From Prostheceraeus crozeri (taxonomy: Eukaryota; Platyhelminthes; Polycladida; Euryleptidae), in assembly GCA_907163375.1 (NCBI GenBank), contig CAJQUW010016138.1, positions 667,524 through 731,523 on the forward strand: 64,000 bases of DNA, read 5' to 3'. Under the pieces are notes generated by a model that was given only the letters and a program-made list of their open reading frames with translations, was not told where the DNA came from and did no database searches. The position numbers and the translations under genes were made by a program. Numbering within the stretch: the first letter of the stretch is position 1; each line of letters begins with the position of its first letter. Of the stretch, positions 22,885 through 33,611 are shown piece by piece.

Positions 22885-25834
22885 AAGATAAACTTTCTAG
22901 TGCTGTGGTGAACACTGTTTTCATATAACATTCTAAACTCTCAGTCTCATTGCAGTACAAGACTGCTTTTAGTAAACCTGATGAAGCTAATCTAACAGTC
23001 ATGAAGTTTGAATTTTCTAATAAGGGAACAGTTGACAACTGTCTCCAATAAAACTTTCTAACACTGTGAAAGTAAGTTACAAGACAATCTACACTGTGCA
23101 GTAAAACCTTTTCGATAAAACTTTCTAGTGCTGTGGTGAGTTCGGTCAGTCATACAACTTCAATGATCAAACTTTCACAAACGTGCGTCGCGGTAAAAGA
23201 CTATTTCACTGCACCAACGCTAACATTTTATGACATTTGTGTTTCATAAAACGCCATGATCAAACTTTCCAACTATACATCAACCTGTGTGGCAGTAAAA
23301 CTTTTGCAAACCATGATACACTTTCTGACTAGACTTACGAATAAAACTGCAATGATCAAACTTTACTTTCACAAACGTGTGTCACAGTAAAACTATTTCA
23401 CTACACTAACGCTTGCAAACCATGATACACTTTCTGACGATACTCACGAATAAACCTTCGATGATCAAACTTTACCTTCACAAACGTGTGTCGCAGTAAA
23501 ACTATTTTGACTACACTAACTTTGCTTTTACAAACCATGATACACTTTCTGACTAGATTTACGAATAAACCTTCGATGATCAAATTTTCTAACTATACAT
23601 CAACCTGTGTTGCAGTAAAACTTTTGTACAACATGATAAAGTTTCTGACGACACTGACAAGAGCTTGTTCACTAGCGAAGAGAGATGTCTGTGATGTGTT
23701 GCGTGTGGCGCATGAATGCCCTCCCATTTCATTCCATTCATCATTTCGTCTCCGTGATAGAGACAGTTCTTAAAAGAACTGATGGTTCATTCTCGCATGG
23801 TTTGCCAACTGTCGGGAGACACGTGCAATGGAGATTTCATGAGGTAACCTGTGGCAGATAGCTAAATGTCGCCCTGGCGGTCAGAGTACAACGTTGAGAC
23901 GATAGGCAACCACTTGCAAACATGACGCAGAGAGGTTTCACAAGGATTACCATTGCCCACGTCCCGTGCAGTACTCATCGCTACGGACTTCACCGCTGTC
24001 TCGAAAGAACGCCCACCCACAGGAAGTATCACACCAAAAATCTCCGTGACTTGCACCGTCCATGACTTGATAGCCAGACATGAAAACCGGTGGAGTTGGT
24101 AAGACGTTGACAGACTTTGATCAGCTTGATAGCAAGCCGTAGAGAGCTTGATTCACAAGCGTTTTGCAATGGAGATGTTTAGAGGCCACCCATGACAAGA
24201 TAGCTAAGACTCAACCGATTGGCGTTCAAAGTGCTACGTTGAGAAGTGTGTCAAATGCCCAACATGAGACATGAGTTGTCCCAGCGGTTTCGGTCTAAAC
24301 TATGACACACTCCCTTGCCACACTTATCACTACGGCATCATCCGCCGTCCCGAAAGAACACCCTGTCAGTGGAATATTACAGCAAAACTCTCCGTGTCTT
24401 GCTCGCTTGTATCAGATGACATGAGAAGACTGGCTCAGACATCATTGCAAATCTTTTAGTTGACTTCAGCTGGGTCGAAAACCCCAGAAAACCTCCAAAA
24501 CTAGTGAATTTAAAATTTTCAACTTTTTAGCACTACGTATGAAATTTTATTAGTAGTCTATCACTTAGGGCAGGTCAATAGCGACCGAACCTTTTTTGAA
24601 TCAAGTCAAACGGACTTGTAGAAGCAAAGTTGCAAGCCTTTAAAGTTTTGGAGTCCTTTATGGCCTGGAGACGAAGGCGAACCTCGTGGCGAACCTTTAA
24701 GTCTGACGGCTTAGCTGAGTTCAGCAATGAAATTTTCTAAGTCGGTGTCCTACGGAAACCCGGTTTTTCAGATTTCCAATGCTATCGGATTTCCAATGCT
24801 ATCGGAGCTCCGGAGTTCACCTACCCCAACCAAGTCGGGAGGAGAACTGATTTCCACAAGCAGAGTTTCCACTTATATAGTTTGTGGCGATCAGCTGATG
24901 ACTCAATACCCATCATCCAAAAACTTAAAACCCGTCTCTCCCCGGTTCTAGTACTCCAATTGAGTTGGAAATTCACCAATGCCATGTAGAATTTGACGCT
25001 GAATCCGAATCTGCCCTCCATTTTCCATCCGATGCTTCGTTTTGGCTCTACAGCCCACAGCCATCGCAAAATTTCTAACTCGTTTTCCGGAAAAATGTTG
25101 AAAAATTTTCAACGACGTCTCACCTCTAAACGAAGGCAAAGTGGAACAAGCCATGTGTACCACTGAATTTTTCTCACTCCGAGCTTTCAAACGAGTTATT
25201 GCACGACTTTCTACGATCTCTACAACCAAAGTTGGAAGATCGCTGCCGAGAGGGGGGAGGTCAGAACCTTTTCTCTCCGATTGAGCTGGGAAGAAGTTCC
25301 TATACCCAAAATTGGCCAAAACGTCCGAATTTGGCCTCCGTTTTCCCATCCGAGCACTCCTTCTGCTCGAAAAATGGACTTTCTCATCCCAAAACCACAA
25401 AAACCCGCCTTTTTCCTACTCTACCGTTTTCAGAGATTCTACCCCTTGCCTCATCACTCTTCCTGCCCTCCTCCCACACCCAAAATTTCACGTAGATTCC
25501 ACATCTGAACTCCACTTTCACATCCGAACCCTCCTTCCTGACGATTTCCGACTTTTCTCATCACAACACCATCAAAACCCACCCTTTCCTCACTCTATCC
25601 TTCCCATATTCCTACCGCCTTCCTTCCACCCCTTGCTGGAAAACTCCTTCCTTCCTTCCTTCCAGAGGGGGGGGGGTAGGGAACAGTTTCCTCCTCTCGG
25701 ACCCATTCCTCCCAGCACATCCTTGGCTTTCTCCCTCACCTTCCTTCCAGGGGGGGGGCTGAGTCAGCATGATGACTCATCGATGACTTATCACTGCACC
25801 GCACTGTCCTTGCGTCTGGGATGGGATTACTACT
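22885..25834 (-). repeat. Right terminal inverted repeat of element 1
   Basis: Inverted match to 9,143-12,530, carrying the same promoter, structured units and stem-loop in opposite orientation. Differences seen by eye are sparse point changes plus small unit-number differences in the repetitive outer part. Confidence 0.9.
23765..23780 (-). promoter_or_regulatory. Histone-mRNA-type 3' stem-loop, right TIR copy
   Basis: Inverted copy of the stem-loop at 11,641-11,656, with the same upstream GGTTCATTC (reverse of GAATGAACC) context. Confidence 0.5.
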
Positions 25835-25840
25835 ATCTCG
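25835..25840. repeat. 6-bp target-site duplication of element 1, right copy
   Basis: ATCTCG immediately follows GGGATTACTACT and equals the left copy at 9,137-9,142. Confidence 0.95.
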
Positions 25841-26332
25841 GATAACCTTCTGACCATACAGCATATTCTTTCTGACGAAACCATCGGCAAACGTAACCTT
25901 TATAGGTCGTGAATGACCGTTTCTAGTTTGTCCAAGCCGATAATACGAGGAAATGAACTCAGGTTTAAAACCCTCGTCAATAGTTTTGCATATCCATGTC
26001 AACTTTTCAATGTCTGTTGTGAAAACATCATCATCGAATTCACATGAGTCTGATTCTGAAACACCATTAAATATCAGATTGTATTTTCGCTTCTCGGATT
26101 CAATCTTTTCGATCTGAGTTTGTTGAGTCGTAATGATTTCTTTTACTGTTGTGAAATCTATGTCTAATCTGACCTGTTCAGATTGTATGTTATTCAGACG
26201 TGCCTCTATCATAGATATACGTTCAGCAAGAGCGTCGAAACGTGCAATGATTCGTGCTTCCGAGCGAAGAATCAATTGTTCTACTTCGTCCAACTGAAGA
26301 GATGTTTCGGAGCCAGATCGTGTCTTCGGCAT
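25835..26332 (-). CDS. LINE-A ORF1, N-terminal part
   Basis: Starts at the ATG of MPKTRSGSETSLQLDEVEQ. Residues about 15-85 are a coiled coil (EARIIARFDALAERISMIEARL) that would trimerise the protein. The RRM-like core begins at KYNLIFNGVSES and continues through YYRLGQTRNGHSRPIKVTF. The frame reaches the Polinton junction at KVIRD and resumes at 9,142 with DDAFFKH. ORF1 proteins of this kind bind LINE RNA and form the cytoplasmic RNP. Apart from the insertion, the frame is open. Confidence 0.85.
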
Positions 26333-26334
26333 AG

Positions 26335-26940
26335 CGTTACTGTTGTTAGTCCAATCTTTCAGAAGATCAATCTTGAAAGGTCAAACGTGTACAGTCACGT
26401 GACAGGAAATCTATAATCGGTGAAAGTTTGGCGAAGATAGTGTCACCAGAGCTGATTCTTAACAGCTGATTCAATGTACAGCAGACAAAACCTACCGCCA
26501 CAAACAGTCTTCGATCGCAAACAGACAATGGTAGAAAGTGAGACACTTCAGATATCAATCGATGACAATAACGGAAAGAGCTTGGCTTGGCGATTATGGC
26601 GACGCGATGAATAGGACAGACTGAGCTATTTATAGCGACACGATGGACACTGAGGAGATCCAAATCAAGTGCTTCCAAACCACTACTACTGCGATGAAAT
26701 GAGTGAAATTCAGGAACGTGTAACCAAAAAGCCAAAAAACAGCGAATTCCAACGCAGATATCAGTAGAAGATGTAAACGAATCACTTAGTAAGATGCGGC
26801 GCAAGACGACAAATCCACAGATCCAAAATTCAACGCAAATAACCTCGAGCAATCCAGCACAATTTCAGTAAATCTGCGCACTGTGTCAGGACAAGAGAGA
26901 CACACGACCAGCAACGACCACAGTTGATTGTACAATTGAT
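26335..26940 (-). promoter_or_regulatory. LINE-A 5' leader
   Basis: About 600 bp upstream of the ORF1 start, without a convincing gene. A 161-codon minus-strand frame lies here but lacks domain features and is probably chance. It presumably holds the internal LINE promoter. The 5' boundary near 26,940 is a guess from where the neighbouring pogo-type sequence begins. Confidence 0.4.
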
Positions 26941-26954
26941 ACAATTTTATCGAT

Positions 26955-28275
26955 TTGGGAAGTTGCTGGCAAATTAAATTACTATTGGGATCCTACGCTT
27001 TCTTATCACGTGTACGGTTATCGATGTATCAGTGTCAACGTCGAAAGTCAGGAGTCACGGTCTGCCAACAACGTCGAAATACAATACCTAGGTGGCTGAA
27101 AAAACTTCCAAGTGCACCAGGTTTACCAGATTCCAACAATGAAGCAACACCTGAGAAATCTGCTCTCTATGCCGCTGCAAATGCTGAAATCTTGGAAGTA
27201 GCGGAAGTAGTTTCACTTGAGTGTTCGCTGAGTACCAGGCAGAAGAGGAAACGGGAACAGTATGGCACCTACTCACCGGAAGACCGCCTAAAATTGGGTA
27301 AGTACGGTGCTGAACATGGTGCTAGCAGAGCTGCCAGGAACTTCTTTACTTCGAATAAGAAGACCGATGAGTCCACCACACGAACCATGATCAAAGAATA
27401 CAAGAAGCAGCTAGCGATTACTAGCAATTGTGATGAAGAACTTTCCTGTCTTCCCGCACCTAAGCGTGGCCGATCCTTGTTCTTGGGAGAGGTATTGGAT
27501 ATGAAGGTCACAGCTCACCTTATCGCAATCCGTAACTCAGGTGGTGCGGTGAACACAACAATCATTATTGCCACTGCCAAGGGCATACTCAAGCATTTGA
27601 ATGAGGGTCTCCTAAATGAACTTAGTGGTCACATTAGCCTAACAAAAACCTGGGCGAATTCGATAATGAAAAGAATGGGTGGACACAGAGAAAGGACATC
27701 AAGGAAGGCCGAGGTGTCATTGAACCTGACAAATTCCTTGGTCTCAAGGAAAGGTACTTGATCTCTATCTCAAATTTGGTGACATAGCGCAACATTCCAC
27801 CTTCACTCATTATCAACTTCGACCAGACCGGAGTGAACATCGTCCCTACATCCAATTGGACTCTCCATCCAACCAGATGCAGCCAGGTACCGGTGGCAGG
27901 TATCGATGACAAACTTCAAGTGACCATGGTCCTTGCCGACACACCATCAGGTCATCTTCTTCCACCTCAAGTTGTGTACCTGGGTAGAACCAGTCGCTGT
28001 CAGCCTTCAACTTCCCAGATGATTAGAATATGACCCATACGCCGAATCATTGGAGCAATGAAGAAAACACCATCGAATTTATTGAGAACATCCTGAAGCC
28101 TTACTTCGAGGAGCAGGGGATGGAACTCAAACTGGACCTTTCTCACCCAGCCCTAGTCATCTTGATTGCTTTCGCTGCGCATCGGACGGAGAAAGTGAAG
28201 AAGCTCGGTCATGGTCTGTGCAATCCTGAAACCTCGGTCGTGACGGTCGTGTTCATGCTGTCTCTCGCGTGGTAA
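26955..28275 (+). pseudogene. pogo-type (Tc1/mariner superfamily) transposase relic
   Basis: A degraded DNA-transposon protein of a type common in sponges and cnidarians. Visible in order: a helix-turn-helix-like block around YGTYSPEDRLKLGKYGAEHG and ARNFFTSNKKTDEST; the second DNA-binding block KRGRSLFLGEVLDMKV with GGAVNTTIIIATAKGIL and LTKTWANSIMKRM; the DDE core beginning INFDQTGVNIVPTSNWT; GIDDKLQVTMVLADTPSGHLLPPQ; HWSNEENTIEFI; and a final AAHRTEKV block. The pieces lie in at least three frames, and the third catalytic region reads IAFAAHR where D-x-F-x-x-HR is expected, so it is inactive. No terminal repeats were found. Confidence 0.75.
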
Positions 28276-28279
28276 TTCG

Positions 28280-28660
28280 GTTTTGCTGGAATATTGTGGT
28301 TCATATCTGTCGGATCCTGATAAAAAATGTACCGTTTACTTCATTGTGCTCTTGGCAATACATTTCTGCCATCAGTTTTGGTTTCGGTTTGCTGGACGTT
28401 CAGTTTTGGAGTGATTTACTTGCTGTGTTTCCCCTTGGCTGATAACTGTTCAGTCCGCCAAAACTTTGTCAATCGAGCAAGCACTTCATCTCTCGGTGCG
28501 TTACTCCGTTGAAATTTCAAAGGTTTTGGAATATTCGCAAGATAATATTTCAGTTGACAGCAGTCGGCGTGGTGCTTCGGTAGCAGTTCGGATTTGTATA
28601 CTGAAGCAACGAGGTTCGAGTCCGTATACCAACATTTTTTGTGATTCATCGTTTCGGCAT
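28280..28660 (+). promoter_or_regulatory. LINE-B 5' leader
   Basis: GT-rich DNA upstream of the LINE-B ORF1 start with no supported gene; probably its leader and promoter. Confidence 0.35.
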
Positions 28661-28663
28661 TTA

Positions 28664-29278
28664 TTATGTTTCAGCGCGATTCTAAAGCTGATTTATGTAG
28701 CGATGCTAATATCGATTGTCCTAAATGCAAAGCTCATATCCTTAGAAATGAATACTTTCAATGCTCAATTTGCAAGAGTAAATATCACAAGAAGAAAGAT
28801 TGCAGTGGGATTCCTGCGAATGTCCTGAAAGCCTGCAATGGAATTGATCAGGCCATCCTCATCTGTGAAATGTGTAGGCGTTGTGATTTCTCCATGCTTT
28901 TGCGACGCATACAAATACTAGAGGATAAGTTGGATGCTTTATCGAAAATTGATGACAATCGTTAAGTGCCGTCCGTAGAATCCATAATCTCTGATGCTGT
29001 TGTTGAGACAGTTACTGAGTTGCAAGAAATTGAGAAAAAACCAGACAATGTAATCATTTTTGGTTTAAAGGAGTCGGACTCAAGTGATAACGCCACAGTC
29101 GCTGATATAACAATGCTCCGAGATTTAGCTTCGTCTTTGAATATCCCAAATTTTGAGGTTCAATCCTGTTTTTGACTTGGTAGGAAAAGTAGTCCTCATC
29201 TAAGGCCGATAAAAGTAACATTACCAAACCGCGACTAGAGGTCTAAATTGTTGAGTGAAGTAAAGCGTTTGAAGTTCA
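28664..29278 (+). pseudogene. LINE-B ORF1 (PHD-like zinc finger plus RRM-like core), cut by element 3
   Basis: The ATG of MFQRDSKADLCSDAN opens a frame with a PHD-like zinc finger (CPKCKAHI, CSICKSKYHKKKDC, CEMCRRC) and a short coiled segment, then an in-frame stop after DDNR. The next segment contains ELQEIEKKPDNVIIFGLKE, the start of the RRM-like ORF1 core, and DLASSLNI. Further stops and a frame change precede RPIKVTLPNRD and LLSEVKRLKF, where the sequence meets the Polinton-like terminus. PHD-type zinc fingers before the RRM core are known in ORF1 of several CR1/L2-like LINEs. The copy was degraded. The rest of the LINE must lie beyond the window. Confidence 0.75.
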
Positions 29279-29774
29279 TGAAAGTAATCCCATTGCAAGG
29301 CGAAGGACAAATGTGCAGCGACTCATCGCTGCTGACTCAGCCCCCCTCTGGAAGGGAAGGAAGTGGCCAAGGATGTGATGGAAAAGATCGGACCGAGTGG
29401 AGTTCACGTCTCCTGTTAGGAAAGTGTAGGTTTTGGATGTTTTGGGATGAGAAAGGCCATATTTCGGGCTGAAGGAGTGTCCGGATGGACAAACTTTCCA
29501 ACTTTGGTGGTAGTGATCGTAGAGAGTCGTGCCCTAGCTCTTTTGAAAGCTGAGACTGAGCAAAATTAAGTGGAAAGCGAGTGACTTTAAGATTTTAGGA
29601 ATCTCCGAAAAACGACAGAGTTAGAATGTGCAGGTTTTGGAGGTTTTGGGATGAGAAAGGTCATATTTCAGGGTTAAGGAGTGTCCGGATGGACAAACCG
29701 AGGCCAGATTCGGACTCTACATGACATTTTACAGCGGCAGGGTGATTTTCAAGTCAATCGGAGAGAAACAGTTG

Positions 29775-31730
29775 TTTGAAATAATGAATCTTTATTCATT
29801 GCAATAATTTCTAGGGAGTCCGCAAAACAGATGTTCGCTTTTTTCGATCGTTTATTGTCGAGATCTTTCGACCGTTCTACACGATCATCGTCAGGAAAGT
29901 GACAAGAAGCAACTTACATGAGAACTGTTAGCCAAGTTCTAACAGCTTGAAACACAGTTGAAGACACAAAGAAAAAAATAACTCTGAAGTCTCAAAATAA
30001 AAGATAAGATATGCTACTGTACAAAAATAATAAGTTAGACGCTAAAACCAGAAATTAAAAAAGAGAGCCAAAACTTCCACGAATCGCACAAATGATGCTT
30101 AGTCTTGTTCTGCGACTGAAGACGATGAGACCACAGTGACTCCTTCACACTCGCCTTCTCCAACCCGGCTCCTTGTCCACTATCTCCATCTCACTCACTG
30201 CTACACAATGGTTCGCCTCCACTGCGTGCTGCGCCACTTCCGATCGGAGTACATCCATATTGCGAATTGAACGCTGATGCTCTTTCTGTCTTTCTTCCAG
30301 TGGGCGATGGGTCTCTCCCACATACATCCAATCTCACCCTTCTTCTCCTCACGGAATCTTGTAGACTGAACCCAAGATCTTGGCTGGTTCAGGTCTCTTC
30401 TTGACCAGAAGTGAGCAAAGAGTTGATGTTGGTTTCATGGATGCGCTAAAATCAACTTCCCGAAGAATCAAGGCGATCTTCTCTGACACTCCCTTTACAT
30501 AAGGCATCGAATGCCTTACTCGTCACTCATTCACATTGCCATCCATCGTTGAGTCAGCACAGCGCCACCAACGTTCGATCTCAGCATCACCATACCCATT
30601 GCTCCTGAGTGCTTTCGTCACATGCAGCTTCTCTTCTTCCACGTTATCAGGCGAACAGACTAACTGAGCTCGGTTAGAAAGGGAACGTACTAGACCTTTG
30701 AAGACGCTGCGAGGATGCGAAGACTCCCGATGTAGATAGCAATCGCTGTGAGTGATCTTTCGGAAAACAGAGAACGTAAAACCTGTCGTTCCGCGTAAAA
30801 TGCACACATCCAGAAAAGATATACGTTGTTGACTTCTATTTCCTTGGTAAAGCAAATCGAGTCGCTTAAACCATTAATAAACGAGATAAAGGAGTCCAAC
30901 CTCCATCAGAATGAGGCCAAACTAACAATATGTCATCCACATATCTCACCCACACGCTGGGTATTTGAAGTCCACCAGAAAGAGCACTGTCCATGGCCAA
31001 CTTTTCAAAGTGAATCATAAAGAGGTTCGCGGCGACTGGGCCTAGGCTACTTCCCATAGAGACACCCAACTTCTGACTGAAGATATCCTTTCCAAAACGA
31101 AAATAGCTGGATGAAAGAACCATTTTGGATAAAGTAATAATTTCTTCCACCGATAACTTCGTCCGCTCCGACAAGGAGTCATCCTGTCTAAGCAACGAAC
31201 CAAATACTACAATTGTCTCCTGTAATGGCACGTTCGTGAATAAGGATTCAACATCCAAAGAAACCAAATAACCATCGGTCGGATTGAGGTGTTCCAATTT
31301 CCTGAGAAAATGAGATGAATTTAAAATGAAAGACTCGGCCTCTGTAACGAACGGCTTCATTATATCTGCCAATCTCCTTGATATAGATGATCAAAGACTT
31401 TCCCTCATGCAAACAATAGGTCTCATTGGAACTCCTGGTTTGTGAACCTTTGGAAGGCCAAAAAAATCAGGCATCTGGAAATAAGTCGGACAGAGGTGAA
31501 GTAATTCACTCCTTGTCATCCTGCCATCATTTGCAATGTCACTCAAATAGCGATGTAAGTCTTTTCTCAGGTTTTCACCAGGATCTTTGTTCAGCTTCTC
31601 ATAAGGCCCATTGTTGATCAAGGTCGTCAACTTCTCCATGTAAACCGCTCTATCTAATACCACTGTGGCATTCCCTTTGTACGCTTTGTCAGAGGAGAGA
31701 AAAAGTGCTGACTCCATCCCCCCTCTGGAC
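29775..31730 (-). mobile_element. Penelope-like element with GIY-YIG endonuclease, 5'-truncated
   Basis: Minus-strand order: an N-terminal segment with FGLPKVHKPGVPMRPIV; RT core with SLDVESLFTNVPL, LGVSMGSSLGPVAANLFM and the RYVDD catalytic box; FLDVCI and a basic C-terminal part; then a GIY-YIG nuclease start (MYVGETHRPLEERQKEHQ) near 30,327. That is the canonical RT plus C-terminal GIY-YIG layout of Penelope-clade PLEs. It lies inside element 3's TIR: the TIR word AATCGGAGAGAAA ends at about 29,775 and the TIR resumes with CCCCCTCTGG at about 31,725. The ORFs at 31,741-31,391, 31,372-30,866, 30,855-30,523 and 30,327-30,145 are in different frames, so the copy is dead and truncated at its 5' side. 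Confidence 0.85.
29855..29895 (-). ncRNA. Candidate hammerhead-ribozyme-like core in the PLE terminus
   Basis: On the minus strand CTGACGA is followed by a GATC...GGTC stem, GAAA and GATCTCGAC. This is the CUGANGA - stem II - GAAA - stem III order of a hammerhead core. Hammerhead motifs in PLE termini are established knowledge. The outer stems were not verified. Confidence 0.5.
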
Positions 31731-33549
31731 AGTGACTTCAATCTTGGCTTGTAGGGATCGCAGAGAGTCGTGTGATAGCTCGTTTGAAAGCTAAGAGTGC
31801 GACAAATTCACTGGACGAAACGGCTTGTCTCTACGTTCCTTTGTTTAGGTTTGAGAGCGAAATGTTGATTTTTGGAAAATCGCGAAAAAACGACAGAGTT
31901 AGAATTTTAAGAAAATAGCTCTAACTTTTGAACGCGGCATTGTATAAGAAATCTGAGACCAGATTTGGAATCCTCGTGACATTTTACACCCGAGTAGATG
32001 GGTTCTGAGGGTCGTGGGAGGGAGTGAAATAAAATTTTGAATTATGTATCGAATTTTTTGATTTTTGGCGATGAATAGCGGGGGATTGGAAGTGAGTAAA
32101 GACGTCGGGTTTCTTTTAGTGGAAACACCGCACTTTGTTCTCAAGGATCCTACATTTTCAGATCTGTGGAAGGCTTCGTTTCCAAATGAGAGCTTGTTTG
32201 AAATTGAATTTTTACACATTTTCCAAGATTTTGGATACTTTGAAAAAATGACTGTTTTTTTCAACTCGGCTTATGGTGATCGTAGAGGGTCGAGGGATGG
32301 CTTAAATGAAAGGTGAGAGCGAGAAAACGTGACTGTCAAAATTTGAAGTCAATCGGAGCTCTAGAACCGGAGATAGAAACGTTTAAAGTTTGGAAAAGAG
32401 AACAAAGGCCACATCAGCTGATGTACGAATCCTATATAAGCTGGGAACCGAATGAGAAATCTCATTAAGACGAGAGATTGTCAGAGGTAGGTCGTCTCTC
32501 CAGAGCTCTGATGATAGCATCGGAAGTTCCAAAATCAACCGACTTAGAAAATTTCATTGCTGATATCAGCTAAGGTGTCAGACTTATAGATTAGGCAGAC
32601 TGCTTGTGATCACTTTGATCAAATAAGTCAAATACTTATAAACGGTGTATCTTCGGTTCTAGTGCGCCGTTTGAGTTGATTCGGCTATTGATCAGACCTA
32701 TATTTACAGACCACTTATAAAATTTCATAAGTAGTGCTAAAAAGTTGAAAAATTTAAATTCGTAGTTTTTGAGGTTTTATAAGGTTTTCAAACCTTCTGA
32801 TTTCAATACAGCCATTTATAAAGTTTCAGAGGCGAGCTTCGGCTCGAGACTTGTTTCCTGATGTAAATAACTCCACCGATTTTCATGTCAAAATCGGGGT
32901 CCGGTTACCAACACAGTGATATGACGCACGCTCTGTCCGTGGGAGGTTGGATTTAAGAGCCGAGGCCTTGGAGTCGGGATAAGATCCCCTGTGAGTAATG
33001 CCTGCAACGAATTCATCAGCTTAGCTTGTCTATCCTCAAGTATTGAATGACATATTAGTTGGATTTTAAAAATGATTGTCCATAGATTCAAGAGCTTAAC
33101 GCCTAAACGGTTGCTATCAAGTCACTGTGAAATCAGGCCTTTGTGAAATCTCGTCTAACCTCAGTAACTCAGGGTTGGCAACGTCTATCGTTTGTCATTG
33201 TCACTTGGTAAAAATGAGAGGGTTACTGCAGGCATTGACGTCAAAACTTTTCGCGTCATAGGGTAACCAGTCTTTGTGTTGGGAGTTGGTTACTGAAAGC
33301 ACGGTTACTGCCGATGCCCATATTTGGTAAAACCACTGTTGTCTTGTCAAACGCGTGGCCAAATAAGGAAGGTCTGAATCATGGCTTTGTGCTCACTGAG
33401 TATATAAACCGCGTCTTTTCTCTCAACTTCATTCCTGTTTCAAGTTGCAAGACGAACGGTGAGTGCTCTGAAAAAGTTTGCTAAGAAGCTTTAAGTTTTA
33501 TAAACTAGAAATCAATCGTTTGCTAGCAAACGTTTGCGAACAAGCCTTA
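31730..33549 (+). repeat. Element 3 TIR/leader region with two promoters
   Basis: It contains TIR-type unit words, TATATAAG at 32,433-32,440 followed by a GTAGGT donor-like site, and the conserved ATTTCATTGCTGATATCAGC word. Further on is the AACTCCACCGRTTTTCATGTC word (about 32,868) found in all three elements. A second promoter follows with TATATAAA at 33,401-33,408, a short exon and GTGAGTGC donor (about 33,460). Element 2 has the same order on the minus strand (59,100 to 58,170), upstream of its zinc/coiled-coil gene. Confidence 0.65.
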
Positions 33550-33611
33550 AGGCCGGTTCTCATTGCAAACGTTCACCGCTCTACCGCCGAGTGGGATGAA
33601 GTATTAGTTGC

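Larger units (their letters stand above)
9143..25834. mobile_element. Polinton-like element 1 (PolB-TBP type), complete ends, fossil
   Basis: 16.7-kb element with termini AGTAGTAATCCC...GGGATTACTACT, 6-bp duplication ATCTCG and terminal inverted repeats of about 3 kb. Order inside: left TIR, family A gene (minus), shared promoter, multi-exon DNA polymerase B (plus), minisatellite, repeat block, TBP-like gene (minus), small conserved ORF, right TIR. No integrase, capsid, protease or packaging ATPase is recognisable. It is broken, with only a few breaks. The two TIRs look nearly identical by eye, so the insertion looks fairly young. It is inserted in LINE-A ORF1. Confidence 0.85.
5786..26940 (-). 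mobile_element. LINE-A, CR1/L2-type non-LTR retrotransposon, split by Polinton-like element 1
   Basis: A near full-length LINE of about 4.4 kb once the 16.7-kb insertion is discounted. From its 5' side (right) it has a leader at about 26,335-26,940, ORF1 (N-terminal part 25,835-26,332, C-terminal part 8,927-9,142), ORF2 with endonuclease and reverse transcriptase (8,905-5,924), and a 3' end at about 5,786 finishing in an ATT-type microsatellite. Such microsatellite tails, a FADD reverse transcriptase and an RRM-like ORF1 fit the CR1/L2 group. The split point in ORF1 carries the exact 6-bp duplication ATCTCG. Confidence 0.85.

Noticed and set aside
24271-24459. 62-codon frame repeated in both TIRs of element 1 (MSCPSGFGLNYD...)
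   Set aside because: It lies in the structured repeat unit. The related units at 13,300 and 62,940 do not keep this frame, so conservation is not at protein level.
26367-26852. 161-codon minus-strand frame upstream of LINE-A ORF1
   Set aside because: No domain, no conserved partner, odd composition; best explained as LINE leader.
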